NCBI GenBank assembly: GCA_949289005.1
Contig: CASEMQ010000064.1
Span: 1 to 49,568 of the forward strand
Origin: an uncultured Lentisphaeraceae bacterium
GTDB taxonomy: Bacteria; Verrucomicrobiota; Kiritimatiellia; RFP12; DVOR01
Reading direction: 5' to 3'
Length of the DNA: 49,568 bases
The notes under the pieces are model-generated. The model did no database searches, was not told the origin of the DNA, and saw only the letters and a list, made by a program, of their open reading frames with translations. Positions 17,562 to 26,118 of this stretch are shown piece after piece (position 1 is the first letter of the stretch; every line of letters begins with the position of its first letter). The translations under genes were made by a program, and so were the position numbers.

Positions 17562-18677
17562 TCAGCGGATCTTCCCCCAGCGCGGCGAGGCGAAGGGCCA
17601 GTGGACGAACGAGGCCGGCCCCAGCAGGTTGCGCGCCGGCACGGTGCCCCAATAGCGGCTGTCCAGGCTGTTGCCCGAATTGTCACCCAACGCCACATAC
17701 TCCCCCGGCCCCGGCGCGAAGACGCACGTCGTGGGATAGGGGCCGCTTGGCGTTGCCGGCGTGTAGCCCAGGTAGGCCGGGGCCCCCGGCCAAGGCCGCG
17801 CGTGCGTGGCGATTTCCTCCAGCCGCGGCGGCGAGAGCGCGGGCGCGCCGTTCACCCACAGATAGGGGCTGCCCGGCTTCAGCTCCACCTTGTCGCCCGG
17901 GCGGCCGCAGAGCCGCTTGATGTAGTGTTGGTTGTCGGGCAGCCCCCGCAACCCCTGCGTGGAGAAGACGATGGTCTCGCCCAGGCGCGGATGGCGGAAG
18001 TTCCAGATCCAGCGATTGACGAAAAGGAAGTCCCCACTCTTGGCGTAGCCGCCCCAGAGCCGCCGGTTCAACCCTACGTGGCTCCCCGCCGGCAACACCG
18101 CCGCCAGGCGCCGCGCCACCTCGTCGGGCAAATCGTAGCGATCGCTCCCGTTCACCACCAGCGACACGTAGCCCGGCTTCGGGCTTGGCGCGTAACCCGA
18201 GACCGTTCCCGCCGCCCGCGTGCGCACGTCCAGGTACCGCTCGCCCGTCACGCACCACTTGAGCAGGCGCAACGGACCTTTGTCCCAGACGGTCGGCTCC
18301 GCCGCATCCTCCGCGTGGATGCCATAGAGCGTGGGTTGCATCGAGCCCGTCGGTATCTGGAAAGGCTCGTAATAATAGGCGCGGAAGCAGAAGGCCACCG
18401 CCAACGCCGAGACAATCACGTCGAACCACTCCGCCGCCACCGGCCAGCGCGGCCGCGGCAACGCCGCCGCCAGCTCCGTGCGCAACGTCGCCACCACGCC
18501 ATCCAAATCCTCCGTCTCGCGGCAACGGATGGCTTGGCGCAGATCCTCGAAACGCTCGTCCAGCGCCGCCCGCGTCTCCGCCGGCAACACGTCCTCATAC
18601 AGCCGATAGTCGTTGCGCAACGCCTTCAGCGCCTTCTTGGCGCGCCGCAGCGTCCGCCACTCCCGGAACCCAATCAT
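17562..18677 (-). CDS. lepB: Signal peptidase I
   Basis: A 371-aa S26 leader peptidase that cleaves signal peptides at the outer face of the inner membrane. A charged, helical N-terminal region of about 80 residues precedes one membrane segment (DVIVSALAVAFCFRAYYY). The catalytic Ser112 lies in IPTGSMQPTL and the general-base Lys254 in HYIKRLCGRPGD; the C-terminal GDNSGNSLDSRYWG box is conserved. The protein is longer than E. coli LepB because of the N-terminal helical extension and an insert after the Ser motif. The ATG overlaps the stop of the patatin gene by 4 bp, so the two are coupled. Confidence 0.93.
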   Translation of the reverse strand: MIGFREWRTLRRAKKALKALRNDYRLYEDVLPAETRAALDERFEDLRQAIRCRETEDLDGVVATLRTELAAALPRPRWPVAAEWFDVIVSALAVAFCFRAYYYEPFQIPTGSMQPTLYGIHAEDAAEPTVWDKGPLRLLKWCVTGERYLDVRTRAAGTVSGYAPSPKPGYVSLVVNGSDRYDLPDEVARRLAAVLPAGSHVGLNRRLWGGYAKSGDFLFVNRWIWNFRHPRLGETIVFSTQGLRGLPDNQHYIKRLCGRPGDKVELKPGSPYLWVNGAPALSPPRLEEIATHARPWPGAPAYLGYTPATPSGPYPTTCVFAPGPGEYVALGDNSGNSLDSRYWGTVPARNLLGPASFVHWPFASPRWGKIR

Positions 18678-19486
18678 CGCAATGCCTCCCGAATCGCGGG
18701 CAAGGCCGCGCGCGCGGCCGCCTCGCCGGCGGCGATGGCCGCCCGCCCGCCATGGAAATCAAGCGTCTGGATATGCCCCGTCTCGGGGCGGATGAGAATG
18801 TCCGCGGGGCGCTGCGCCAACGTCAGCCGGCTCACGCCGTTCTCCATCATCCGCGCCGTCTGCAACAGCGTGGCCAGGAGCGTCGGCGGCGTCGCGCAAT
18901 CCCCTTGTTCCGGCGCGGCGCGCCCGTTCACGTCCACCGCCACGACCACCCCCGCGCCCAGACGCCGCGCCGCCCCCACCGGCACCGGGTCTGTCAGCCC
19001 GCCGTCCACCAAGACGCGCCCCTCGCGCACCACTGGCTCGAAGACTCCCGGGATGGAGATCGAGGCCCGCACCGCCTGCGTCGCCGGCCCCTCGCGCAAC
19101 GTCACCGCCTCCTCCCGAAACAAATCCGTCGCCACCGCCGCGAACGGCACCGGGAAGTCCTCGATCCGCCGCCGCCCGAGCAGCCCCTCGCCCCCCAGCC
19201 ACCGCGTCACAGGCCGCCCCGAGAAGAACCCCCGCTGCGGCAGGCGCACCTCCATGAAAAAGGCCGCCAGCCGCGCCCAGTTCAGCGCCGCGATCTCCCG
19301 CTCGAAGGCCTCCCATCGCCCCGCCGCGAAGAGCGCCCCCACGAGCGCGCCGATGCTCGTCCCCGCCACCGCGTCCGGCACGATCCCCTCCGCCCGCAAC
19401 ACGCGCAACACCCCCACGTGCGCCCACCCCCGCGCACCGCCGCTGCCCAACGCCAGGCCAAGTTTGGGATGCGCCCCGCTTCTCAC
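18674..19486 (-). CDS. Patatin-like phospholipase (RssA-type)
   Basis: A 270-aa serine hydrolase of the patatin family. The oxyanion loop is LGLALGSGGARGWAHVG, the nucleophile is in AGTSIGALVGALFAAG (GxSxG), and the Asp of the Ser-Asp dyad lies in VDGGLTDPVP (DGG). The size is that of the short bacterial RssA/YchK type, probably a cytoplasmic or membrane-associated lipid acyl hydrolase. I chose the GTG at 19486 because it overlaps the upstream stop by 4 bp and immediately precedes the conserved N-terminus; the longer open frame upstream is low-complexity shadow sequence. Confidence 0.88.
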   Translation of the reverse strand: MRSGAHPKLGLALGSGGARGWAHVGVLRVLRAEGIVPDAVAGTSIGALVGALFAAGRWEAFEREIAALNWARLAAFFMEVRLPQRGFFSGRPVTRWLGGEGLLGRRRIEDFPVPFAAVATDLFREEAVTLREGPATQAVRASISIPGVFEPVVREGRVLVDGGLTDPVPVGAARRLGAGVVVAVDVNGRAAPEQGDCATPPTLLATLLQTARMMENGVSRLTLAQRPADILIRPETGHIQTLDFHGGRAAIAAGEAAARAALPAIREALR

Positions 19487-20151
19487 CGCCACAGCTCCAC
19501 GTGAATGCTCCCCTCCGGCGCGCCTTCCGGCGCCTTGCCTAGGAAGATTCGGCTTTCGGGAATCCCCAACGTCTGCGCCAACAGCGCCGTCAGCACCGCC
19601 CGCTGCGCCGAGCGCGACGGCTCCGCGAAAAAGGCCGAGCCCAACGTCACCGCCGTCGCCTGCCCCCGATAGGGCGCCAACGCCGCCAACTCCCGCGCCG
19701 TCGGGATGCCTGGCCATTGCAGGCGGTCGACGGAAATCAACGCGTTGGCCTCAATCTGCATGATCCGCTCGTTCGCGAAGGCCTTCGCGAGCGTGCCGCC
19801 ACCTATCCCGCCCACCACCAAGCCCACCCCCAGGCCCACCGTCAACGCCGCAAGCCATTTCCCCGCCGCCACCACGATTTCCATCCACCACCGCCGCGGC
19901 GGCTTGCCCAGGTTGCGCAACGCCCGCCGTGCGGACTTGTTGTCCGGGGCCAGCGACACGATTTCCTGCCACAGGCGCCGCGCCTCAGCCACGTCCCCCT
20001 GCTCCGCGCGGATGCGCGCCAAGAGGTCGAGCGCCTCCGGCGTCTTCGCCACGTCCGTGTCCGACAAAATCAGCGCCTCGGCCTCCGCGTAATGCTTCGC
20101 CGTCGCCAACGTATAGGCGCACAACAGCGCCGTCCGTGCGTTATTCGCCAT
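19483..20151 (-). CDS. TPR-containing membrane protein with C-terminal extracytoplasmic domain
   Basis: A 222-aa protein. Residues about 1-75 form tetratricopeptide-like helices (AKHYAEAEALILSD; LLARIRAEQGDVAEARRL). A glycine-rich membrane segment follows at about 95-118 (LAALTVGLGVGLVVGG), then a globular C-terminal domain of about 100 residues with no motif I recognise. The start overlaps the upstream hypothetical gene by 11 bp and the end overlaps the patatin gene by 4 bp. Function unknown; co-translation with a phospholipase and signal peptidase I suggests an envelope role. Confidence 0.68.
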   Translation of the reverse strand: MANNARTALLCAYTLATAKHYAEAEALILSDTDVAKTPEALDLLARIRAEQGDVAEARRLWQEIVSLAPDNKSARRALRNLGKPPRRWWMEIVVAAGKWLAALTVGLGVGLVVGGIGGGTLAKAFANERIMQIEANALISVDRLQWPGIPTARELAALAPYRGQATAVTLGSAFFAEPSRSAQRAVLTALLAQTLGIPESRIFLGKAPEGAPEGSIHVELWR

Positions 20152-20560
20152 CGCGCACCTCCCCTTCCCCACCCGTTCCCGGCGCCGCCTCAGTCGGCTC
20201 CGGCGGAGCCTTCGCCCCGCCCTCCGCGCACCCGGCCGCCGGCGTGGCCGCGGGGCGTTCATGGATGGTCGGCCGCGGCACCAACACCCCACGCTTCGTC
20301 AAAATCGTCTCGATCGCCCGCAACGCGTTCAACGCCCCCTCGTTGTCCTCGTCGCACAAAGCCTGATAGACCCGCCCCATCGCGGTGCCCACCGCTGCCC
20401 AATCCGCGCGCTCCGCCGCCACCTGCGCCGCCGTCAGCTCCGTCCGCCGCACCATCTCCAGTTCCAGCTCCGCGAACGCCTCCGACACGCGCACCAACCC
20501 CTCCGTGTCGCACGCCGCGACACGCACCGCCTCTCTCACGCCAACATCCTGTCTAGCCAT
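20141..20560 (-). CDS. Hypothetical protein, helical N-terminal half and Pro/Ala-rich tail
   Basis: A 139-aa soluble protein without recognised domain. Residues about 1-90 are acidic and helical (AFAELELEMVRRTELTAAQV; DEDNEGALNALRAIETIL); the last 45 residues are low-complexity Pro/Gly/Ala. The ATG at 20560 was chosen because AAGGAG lies 5 nt before it; an in-frame GTG six bases earlier falls on top of that site. A -10-like CATAAT with a preceding TG lies on the minus strand at 20584-20589, so this is likely the first gene of the minus-strand run ending beyond lepB. Confidence 0.62.
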   Translation of the reverse strand: MARQDVGVREAVRVAACDTEGLVRVSEAFAELELEMVRRTELTAAQVAAERADWAAVGTAMGRVYQALCDEDNEGALNALRAIETILTKRGVLVPRPTIHERPAATPAAGCAEGGAKAPPEPTEAAPGTGGEGEVRDGE

Positions 20561-20792
20561 GTTCACTCCTTCGCAACGCCACCATTATGCCAAATCCTCC
20601 CCGCCTCCGCACGCAATCGCAACCATAGCCGCACGCGAACCGTGGAATGTCAATGGATTTGCGCGGGGCGCGTGGGATGGCTTGGAAAAATAAGCATGGG
20701 GCAGGGCGCCTCCCGGGGCGGCGGGCGAGGGTGGCGAACGCCTCCAACGGCGGACGATTCGGTTTCGGGGGTACGCACGCGTGGGCAAATTG

Positions 20793-20801
20793 TGCTATAC
20801 T
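20793..20801 (+). promoter_or_regulatory. Extended -10 promoter very close to the radical SAM start codon
   Basis: The sequence TGCTATACT gives a TG-extended -10 box whose last base is 9 nt before the ATG, so transcription would start about 2-3 nt before the start codon. No Shine-Dalgarno is visible. Confidence 0.5.
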
Positions 20802-20810
20802 TGCACACTT

Positions 20811-21722
20811 ATGAACCCGTTGGAGCAGTGTGAGCTTTGCCCCCGCCGGTGCGGCGTCGATCGTCTGCACGGGCAGGTTGGCTATTGCGGGAGCGGGGCG
20901 CAGGTGCGGATGTTTCGCTGGGGGCCGCATTTCGGCGAGGAGCCGCCGGTGTCGGGGACGCGGGGGAGCGGGACGCTCTTCTTCTCGCATTGCACGATGC
21001 GGTGCGTCTATTGCCAGAATGGGCGCTGGAGCAACGGCGGGGAGGGGGAGGACATCGGCGTGGCGGAGCTGGCGGCGCGGATGCGCGCGTTGGCGGCTCA
21101 GGGGTGCCACAACTGGAACCTGGTCTCGCCCACGCCGTGGTTGCCGCAAATCGCGGAAGCGGCGGGGCTGCTGGCGGCGGAGGGGGTGCGCCTGCCGTTC
21201 GTCTACAACACGTCGGGCTACGAGCGGGTGGAGACGCTGGAGGCGTACGCGGGGCTGGTGGACGTGGCGTTGGCCGACCTGCGCTATGCGCGGGCGGCGA
21301 CGGCGCGGGAGGGGAGCGGCGCGGGGGACTACGTGGAGGTGGCGCGGGCGGCGCTCCGTTGGCTGTGGGGGCGGCTGGGGCCGTTGGAGGTGGATGGCGA
21401 GGGGCTCGCGCGGCGGGGGCTGATCGTGCGGGTGTTGGCGCTGCCGGGGCGGGTGGACGAGGCGGCGGAAAGTTTGGTATGGTTGCGCAACACGTTGGGA
21501 AGCGGCGTGGCCGTGAGCCTGATGGCGCAGTACAACCCCGTGGGGCCCGCGCGGGCGCTGCCGGGGTGGAACCGCCGCCTGACGCCCGAGGAGTTCGAGC
21601 CTCTGGCGGATTTGGTGGGCGACTTGGGCTTTGAGCAGGGCTGGGTGCAGCCGTGCGAGGACGAGACTGCCGAGCGGATGCTGGGCGCGGACATGGCGGC
21701 GGGCTACGGCGCCGTGCGATGA
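20811..21722 (+). CDS. Radical SAM protein, PflA/PflX-like
   Basis: A 303-aa radical S-adenosylmethionine enzyme. The cluster-binding CxxxCxxC motif is CTMRCVYC at about residues 61-68, followed by the glycine-containing region. An extra Cys-rich N-terminus (CELCPRRCGVDR and GYCGSG) is typical of the PflX/COG1313 group of pyruvate formate-lyase activase-like proteins. Substrate unknown; members are often annotated as glycyl-radical activases or AmmeMemoRadiSam proteins. The ATG at 20811 comes only 9 nt after a TATACT box, so the transcript may be nearly leaderless. It is divergent from the minus-strand run and precedes yebC by 57 bp. Confidence 0.85.
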   Translation: MNPLEQCELCPRRCGVDRLHGQVGYCGSGAQVRMFRWGPHFGEEPPVSGTRGSGTLFFSHCTMRCVYCQNGRWSNGGEGEDIGVAELAARMRALAAQGCHNWNLVSPTPWLPQIAEAAGLLAAEGVRLPFVYNTSGYERVETLEAYAGLVDVALADLRYARAATAREGSGAGDYVEVARAALRWLWGRLGPLEVDGEGLARRGLIVRVLALPGRVDEAAESLVWLRNTLGSGVAVSLMAQYNPVGPARALPGWNRRLTPEEFEPLADLVGDLGFEQGWVQPCEDETAERMLGADMAAGYGAVR

Positions 21723-21779
21723 CAGGGACTTTTTGACAGTGAACGACCTTTAACATTCCCCTAGAAAGGAAGAGACACC

Positions 21780-22532
21780 ATGAGCGGACATAGTAAATGG
21801 GCGACCATCAAGCACGCGAAGGGCGCGGCTGACGCCAAGCGCGGCAAGATGTTCAGCCGCCTGGCCAAGGAGATCATGCTGGTGGCCAAGAGTGGCGGCG
21901 ACCCGAACACCAACCCCTCCCTGCGCAACCTGATCGCCAAGGCCAAGGCCATCAATATGCCCAAGGACAACATCGACCGCGCCATCAAGAAGGGCACGGG
22001 CGAACTCCAAGCCGAGGCGCTCGAGGAAATCACCTACGAAGGCTACGCCGGCACGGTCGGCTTCGTCGTCCAAGTGCTGACCGACAACAAGAACCGCGCG
22101 GCCGCCGAAATCCGCAATATCTTCAAGAAAAACAACTCCGAGCTCGGCCAATCCGGCTCCGTCACGCGCAACTTCGAGCGCAAGGGCCAGATTCTCCTGC
22201 CCAAGGGCAACCTGGACGAGGACGAAATCATGATGCTCGCGCTGGACGCGGGCGCCGATGACGTGAACGCCGACGAAGAGGGTTTTGAAATCCTCACCGC
22301 CCCCAACGCCTTCGCCGCCGTCTGCGACGCGCTGAACAAGGCCGGCATCGAGACCACCGATGCCGAGGTGAAGCTGATCCCGATGGCCACCACCCCCGTC
22401 ACCGACCTGGCCCAGGCCAAGGCCATCAACAAGTTCATCGCCGCCCTCGAGGACAATGAGGACGTGCAGAACGTCTTCACCACCGCCGACTTCTCCGACG
22501 AGGTCGAGGCTGCGCTCGGCGACGACGAGTGA
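21780..22532 (+). CDS. yebC: YebC/PmpR-family protein
   Basis: A 250-aa member of the YebC family, once described as a transcription regulator and more recently linked to translation through difficult peptide stretches such as prolines. The N-terminus (MSGHSKWATIKHAKGAADAK) and the internal segments NMPKDNIDRAIKKGTG and YEGYAGTVGF are diagnostic. AAAGGAAG precedes the ATG. The length is standard. It stands alone between the radical SAM gene and the export operon. With efp at 31.5 kb it is the second gene in the window with a likely role at polyproline or hard-to-translate stretches. Confidence 0.95.
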   Translation: MSGHSKWATIKHAKGAADAKRGKMFSRLAKEIMLVAKSGGDPNTNPSLRNLIAKAKAINMPKDNIDRAIKKGTGELQAEALEEITYEGYAGTVGFVVQVLTDNKNRAAAEIRNIFKKNNSELGQSGSVTRNFERKGQILLPKGNLDEDEIMMLALDAGADDVNADEEGFEILTAPNAFAAVCDALNKAGIETTDAEVKLIPMATTPVTDLAQAKAINKFIAALEDNEDVQNVFTTADFSDEVEAALGDDE

Positions 22533-22539
22533 CCCGGCG

Positions 22540-22600
22540 CGGCGGGTGCCCGCGGCGGGCGGCAGAGGCCGCACCCGCCGGGGGCGCCGCTTTCCTTTTT
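22540..22600 (+). terminator. Likely intrinsic terminator after yebC
   Basis: A perfect 10-bp stem (CGGCGGGTGC at 22540-22549 with GCACCCGCCG at 22571-22580) is followed by a T-rich run (TTTCCTTTTT). It would end yebC transcription just before the promoter of the export operon. Confidence 0.55.
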
Positions 22601-22613
22601 CCGCGAAAAAGGG

Positions 22614-22619
22614 TATACT
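22614..22619 (+). promoter_or_regulatory. -10 box of the yajC-secDF operon
   Basis: TATACT, the same hexamer used before several other genes here, placed 53 nt before the yajC ATG. A small hairpin (CCTTTTT with AAAAAGG) lies directly upstream, so no clear -35 is seen. Confidence 0.45.
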
Positions 22620-22672
22620 GCCGCCTTGATTTTCGCCCTCCCGCACGGAGGGCACGAACGGAAGGACCGACC

Positions 22673-23062
22673 ATGAAGTTGATCGCACAGGCCGCGCCGG
22701 CCGCGCAGGCACAGACCACGACCACCACCACGGAGACCCCCGCGCCCGACGCGCAGCAGGGCGCCCAGCCCCAGCCGCAAGGCGGCCTGGGGAGCACGCT
22801 CATTTTTGTGGCGCTCCTCTTCGGTATCTTCTATTTCATGATGATCCGTCCGCAGCAGCGGAAGGAAAAAGAGCGCCAGAAGATGATTGCCGAACTGCGC
22901 GCCGGACGAAAGGTCTCCTTCGCCGGCGGGCTCATCGGCACCATCAAGGAAGCGCGCGAGCAGACCTTCGTCATCGAGCTGTGCCCCGGGACGACCGTCG
23001 AGGTGGCGCGTGGCGCGGTGGCGGCGGCCATCGACGAGCCCGCCGCCACGGACAAGAAGTAA
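22673..23062 (+). CDS. yajC: Preprotein translocase subunit YajC
   Basis: A 129-aa single-pass membrane protein that associates with SecDF and SecYEG. After a low-complexity Thr/Pro/Gln stretch the membrane segment STLIFVALLFGIFYFMMIRP is followed by the family hallmark QQRKEKERQKMIAELRAG and the short beta domain (GRKVSFAGGLIGTIKEA). The N-terminal extension of about 35 residues before the membrane segment is somewhat longer than in E. coli. The gene is 28 bp upstream of secDF. Confidence 0.93.
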   Translation: MKLIAQAAPAAQAQTTTTTTETPAPDAQQGAQPQPQGGLGSTLIFVALLFGIFYFMMIRPQQRKEKERQKMIAELRAGRKVSFAGGLIGTIKEAREQTFVIELCPGTTVEVARGAVAAAIDEPAATDKK

Positions 23063-23090
23063 AGACGCAAACGCCAAAGCGGAGCGGACG

Positions 23091-25748
23091 ATGCTGAACC
23101 TGAAGCAGTTGGACACACCCAGCCTGATCAAATGGGTGATTTTGGCCGTGTTGACGGCCTTTTCGTGCTATGTGACCTTCCCGGCCAAGGAAAAGGTGCG
23201 CCTGGGGCTGGATTTGCAGGGCGGCACCAGCTTCACCGTGCAAATCGATGAGGCCAAGCTGATCGAAGACCTCAAGGCACAGGGCTTCGCCACCGCCGGC
23301 AAGACCCCCGAGACGGCCACGCCCGAGGAGGCCGCCCGGATCGACGCCCAGGCCAAGAAGGATGCCGAGGCCGCGATGTCCGAGGCCGACGACCTGACGC
23401 TCGAGGTGCTCCGCAAGCGCATCGACGCCATCGGCACCAACGAACCCATCATCGCCAAGGCCGACGGGCACCGCATCCTCATCCAGATTCCCGGTGCCGA
23501 CGCCGCCAAGGCCAAGGCCGCCGAGGAAAGCGTCAAGTCCGCCGCGTTCCTGGCCTTCCGCCTGGTTCACCGCGACAACGACCGCCTCTCGCGCGCGGTG
23601 CTCGATGGCGACCGCACGCCCGAGGGCTTCGTGCGCGGCACCACCACCGCCGGGCGCACCTGCTTCGTCCGCGCGGACGACTACGCGGAACGCTCCGCCG
23701 CACCGGACTTCATGGTCAAGCTGGGGCGTTTCGCCGCGCCCTCGGCGCTCTACGAGTGCGTGATGGAAGAGGTGGGGCGCGACGCGGCCGGCCGCATGGG
23801 CTACGTGCCGATGTTCGTCTCCCGCAGCCCCGAGGTGACCGTCAAAGGCTCCACCGTTACCCGCGCCACCCCCAACCGCAACGCCATGACCGGCGAGACG
23901 GTGGTGGACGTGGAGTTTGACGCCGACGGCACGCGCGACTTCGCCCGCATCACCGGCCGCTACGTGGGCCGCCAGCTCGCCATCGTGCTGGACGACGTGG
24001 TGCGCTCCGCGCCCGTCCTCAAGAGCGAGATTTCCGATGGCCGCTGCGAGATTTCCGGTAGCTTCACCTGGAAAAGCGCCACGGAGCTGGCGGGCGTGCT
24101 CAACGCCGGCGCCCTCAAGGCCCCCATCCGCATCATCGAGCAGCGCACCGTCTCGCCCAGCCTGGGGCAGGAGGCCATCTCCAAGGGCACGCTCGCCTCG
24201 ATCGTCGGCGTGGCGGCGGTCTTCATCTTCATGCTCTTCTACTACCTCTTCTGCGGCATCATCGCGGACGTCGCGTTGGCGCTCAACGTGATTCTCTGGC
24301 CGGCGGGCATGATTATCGCCAGCGGCATCATGAGCGTTTTCATCAGCGACGGCACGGGCTCCTCTTCCATCGGCCAGTTGCCGGTGCTGACGCTCCCGGG
24401 CATCGCCGGCCTCGTGCTCTCGGTGGGCATGGCCGTGGATGCCAACGTGCTCATCTTCGAGCGTATGCGCGAGGAGTTCCGCTTGGGCAAGACGGCCAAG
24501 GCTGCCGTGGCGGCCGGTTACGACCGCGCCTTCCTGGCGATTTTCGACTCCAACCTCACCACGCTCATCACCGGCGTCATCCTCTTCATCTTCGGCTCCG
24601 GCCCCATCCGCGGCTTCGCGGTCACCCTTTGCGGCGGCATCATCATCTCGATGTTCACCGCGCTGGTCGTCACCCGCCTCATCTTCAACCTCATCGTGCA
24701 GGACACGACGAAACCCTACAAGATGCTCCAGTGGGTGCCCGAGACGGTCAACTTCGACTTCCTCAAGTGGGCCAAGCCCCTCTCCGTCGCCGCGGTCGCC
24801 GTCATCGTGGTCACGGTGGGGCTTTTCCTCTTCCGCGCCACGAGCAACCCTTCCAGCGTGATGGCGGTGGACTTCACGGGCGGCCTTTCGTTGCGCTATG
24901 AAGCCTCGCTGAAGAGCGACGGTTCCAACGTCGCCCTCGACCCGGACAAAGTGCGCGCGGTGGTCGACGCCATCGAGGGCATCTCCGACCCCACCGTCCA
25001 GAACATCACCGCCGAAGGTGAGAAGACGCAAACCCTCGTCAAGACCGCCGTCACCGAGGTCACCGTCACCAACGAGAAGGGCGAGCAAGAGGTCATCGCC
25101 TCCGAGGAGGCCATCCGCCGAGCCATCGACGACGCGACCCCCGAATACAACGTGGCCATGATCAGCCGCGATCAGGTGGGCTCGCAGATCGGCGAGGAGC
25201 TCAAGAGCGACGCCGTCTGGTCAATCATCCTCTCGCTCATCATGATTATCGTCTACGTCTCCTTCCGCTTCCAGTTCGGCTTCGCCCTCGGCGGCGTGGT
25301 CGCCCTGGCGCATGACGCGCTGATCACGCTGGGCATCTTCACGCTCTGCGGCAACCAAGTGAGCCTCACTACCGTGGCCGCGCTCCTCACCATCGTTGGC
25401 TACTCGATCAACGACACCATCGTCGCCTTCGACCGCGTGCGCGAGATCATGGCGCGCGAGCCGAACCTCGATTTCCCCACGGCCATCCGCAAGGGCCTCA
25501 ACCAGACCCTCAGCCGCACGTTGCTCACCACCCTCTCCACGCTCATGCCCGTGGCCGCCCTCTACTTCTTTGGCGGCGCGGCCATGCATGACTTTGCCTT
25601 CGCGCTCTTCGTGGGCATGGTGGCAGGCACCTATTCGACGCTCTTCATCGCGCCGCTCGTCACCGTGGCGTGGTATCGCGGCAAGCGCCCGCTCACCGCC
25701 GAGCAGCGCGCCGCCGCCCGCGCCGCCAAGGTGGCCGAGCAGCCCTGA
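23091..25748 (+). CDS. secDF: Protein translocase SecDF (SecD and SecF fused)
   Basis: An 885-aa RND-family export motor that uses the proton-motive force to pull proteins out of SecYEG. The N-terminal half is SecD: a first membrane helix, then RLGLDLQGGTSF, the large periplasmic P1 region, and a five-helix block containing VGMAVDANVLIFERMREE. The C-terminal half is SecF: VDFTGGLSLRYE, then a second helix block with VGYSINDTIVAFDRVREIM. A single continuous frame joins the two, as in Bacillus and several PVC bacteria, whereas E. coli has two genes. The ATG at 23091 begins MLNLKQLDTPSLIKWV; the open frame upstream is shadow of yajC. Confidence 0.96.
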   Translation: MLNLKQLDTPSLIKWVILAVLTAFSCYVTFPAKEKVRLGLDLQGGTSFTVQIDEAKLIEDLKAQGFATAGKTPETATPEEAARIDAQAKKDAEAAMSEADDLTLEVLRKRIDAIGTNEPIIAKADGHRILIQIPGADAAKAKAAEESVKSAAFLAFRLVHRDNDRLSRAVLDGDRTPEGFVRGTTTAGRTCFVRADDYAERSAAPDFMVKLGRFAAPSALYECVMEEVGRDAAGRMGYVPMFVSRSPEVTVKGSTVTRATPNRNAMTGETVVDVEFDADGTRDFARITGRYVGRQLAIVLDDVVRSAPVLKSEISDGRCEISGSFTWKSATELAGVLNAGALKAPIRIIEQRTVSPSLGQEAISKGTLASIVGVAAVFIFMLFYYLFCGIIADVALALNVILWPAGMIIASGIMSVFISDGTGSSSIGQLPVLTLPGIAGLVLSVGMAVDANVLIFERMREEFRLGKTAKAAVAAGYDRAFLAIFDSNLTTLITGVILFIFGSGPIRGFAVTLCGGIIISMFTALVVTRLIFNLIVQDTTKPYKMLQWVPETVNFDFLKWAKPLSVAAVAVIVVTVGLFLFRATSNPSSVMAVDFTGGLSLRYEASLKSDGSNVALDPDKVRAVVDAIEGISDPTVQNITAEGEKTQTLVKTAVTEVTVTNEKGEQEVIASEEAIRRAIDDATPEYNVAMISRDQVGSQIGEELKSDAVWSIILSLIMIIVYVSFRFQFGFALGGVVALAHDALITLGIFTLCGNQVSLTTVAALLTIVGYSINDTIVAFDRVREIMAREPNLDFPTAIRKGLNQTLSRTLLTTLSTLMPVAALYFFGGAAMHDFAFALFVGMVAGTYSTLFIAPLVTVAWYRGKRPLTAEQRAAARAAKVAEQP

Positions 25749-25756
25749 CCCGTGCG

Positions 25757-25844
25757 GGAGGGGTGGCAGAGCGGTCGAATGCGGCGGTCTTGAAAACCGT
25801 TGGGCCTCACGGTCCCGGGGGTTCGAATCCCTCCCCCTCCGCCA
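25757..25844 (+). tRNA. tRNA-Ser (anticodon UGA)
   Basis: The sequence folds as an 88-nt class II tRNA with a 7-bp acceptor stem (GGAGGGG with CCCCTCC), anticodon TGA in the loop TTGAAAA, a long variable arm, a TTCGAAT T-loop and an encoded CCA end at 25842-25844. It lies 8 bp after the secDF stop. Confidence 0.95.
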
Positions 25845-25852
25845 ACCAAAGC

Positions 25853-25887
25853 AAAAAAGCCCCGGCCATCCGGCCGGGGCTTTTTTG
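25853..25887 (+). terminator. Strong intrinsic terminator after tRNA-Ser
   Basis: A GC hairpin (GCCCCGGCC with GGCCGGGGC) is flanked by A6 and T6, so it can work on both strands. It ends the secDF-tRNA region. Confidence 0.92.
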
Positions 25888-26054
25888 TTTCATGCCACTC
25901 GGGAAACCATGCGCTCCGGGGGAAACCAATGGCGCGCAGGGGAATGGCACGCGCCCCTTCCCGGCAAAACGGCGAGGCGGCGGTGTTGCGTGGAACGTGT
26001 GCGCGGCAGGGGGCGAAGCGATTGGTGGGGCGCACGGGCTTTCACGCCCGAATC

Positions 26055-26076
26055 GTGTCTTTGTGGCCGAAGCGCG
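26055..26076 (+). repeat. Partial copy of the GxxExxY-flanking repeat
   Basis: This 22-bp piece (GTGTCTTTGTGG, then CGAAGCGCG) resembles the outer part of the right arm at 9304-9387. Nothing else is recognised in the gap between the tRNA terminator and the next gene (25888-26118). Confidence 0.45.
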
Positions 26077-26118
26077 GATTTGCCGGACAGTTTTGGGGCG
26101 TGTCGGTGGCGGTATGGG

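Noticed and set aside
9385..17655. Series of long plus-strand frames opposite parB, argC, the synthase-like genes and glf
   Set aside because: Each lies opposite a well-supported minus-strand gene and reads as Gly/Val/Arg-rich shadow sequence.
21733..21761. TTGACA at 21733 as a yebC promoter
   Set aside because: No acceptable -10 hexamer is found 16-18 bp downstream; the nearest TTTAAC is too close.
22971..25088. 705-codon minus-strand frame opposite secDF
   Set aside because: Shadow of SecDF; low-complexity and without ribosome-binding site.
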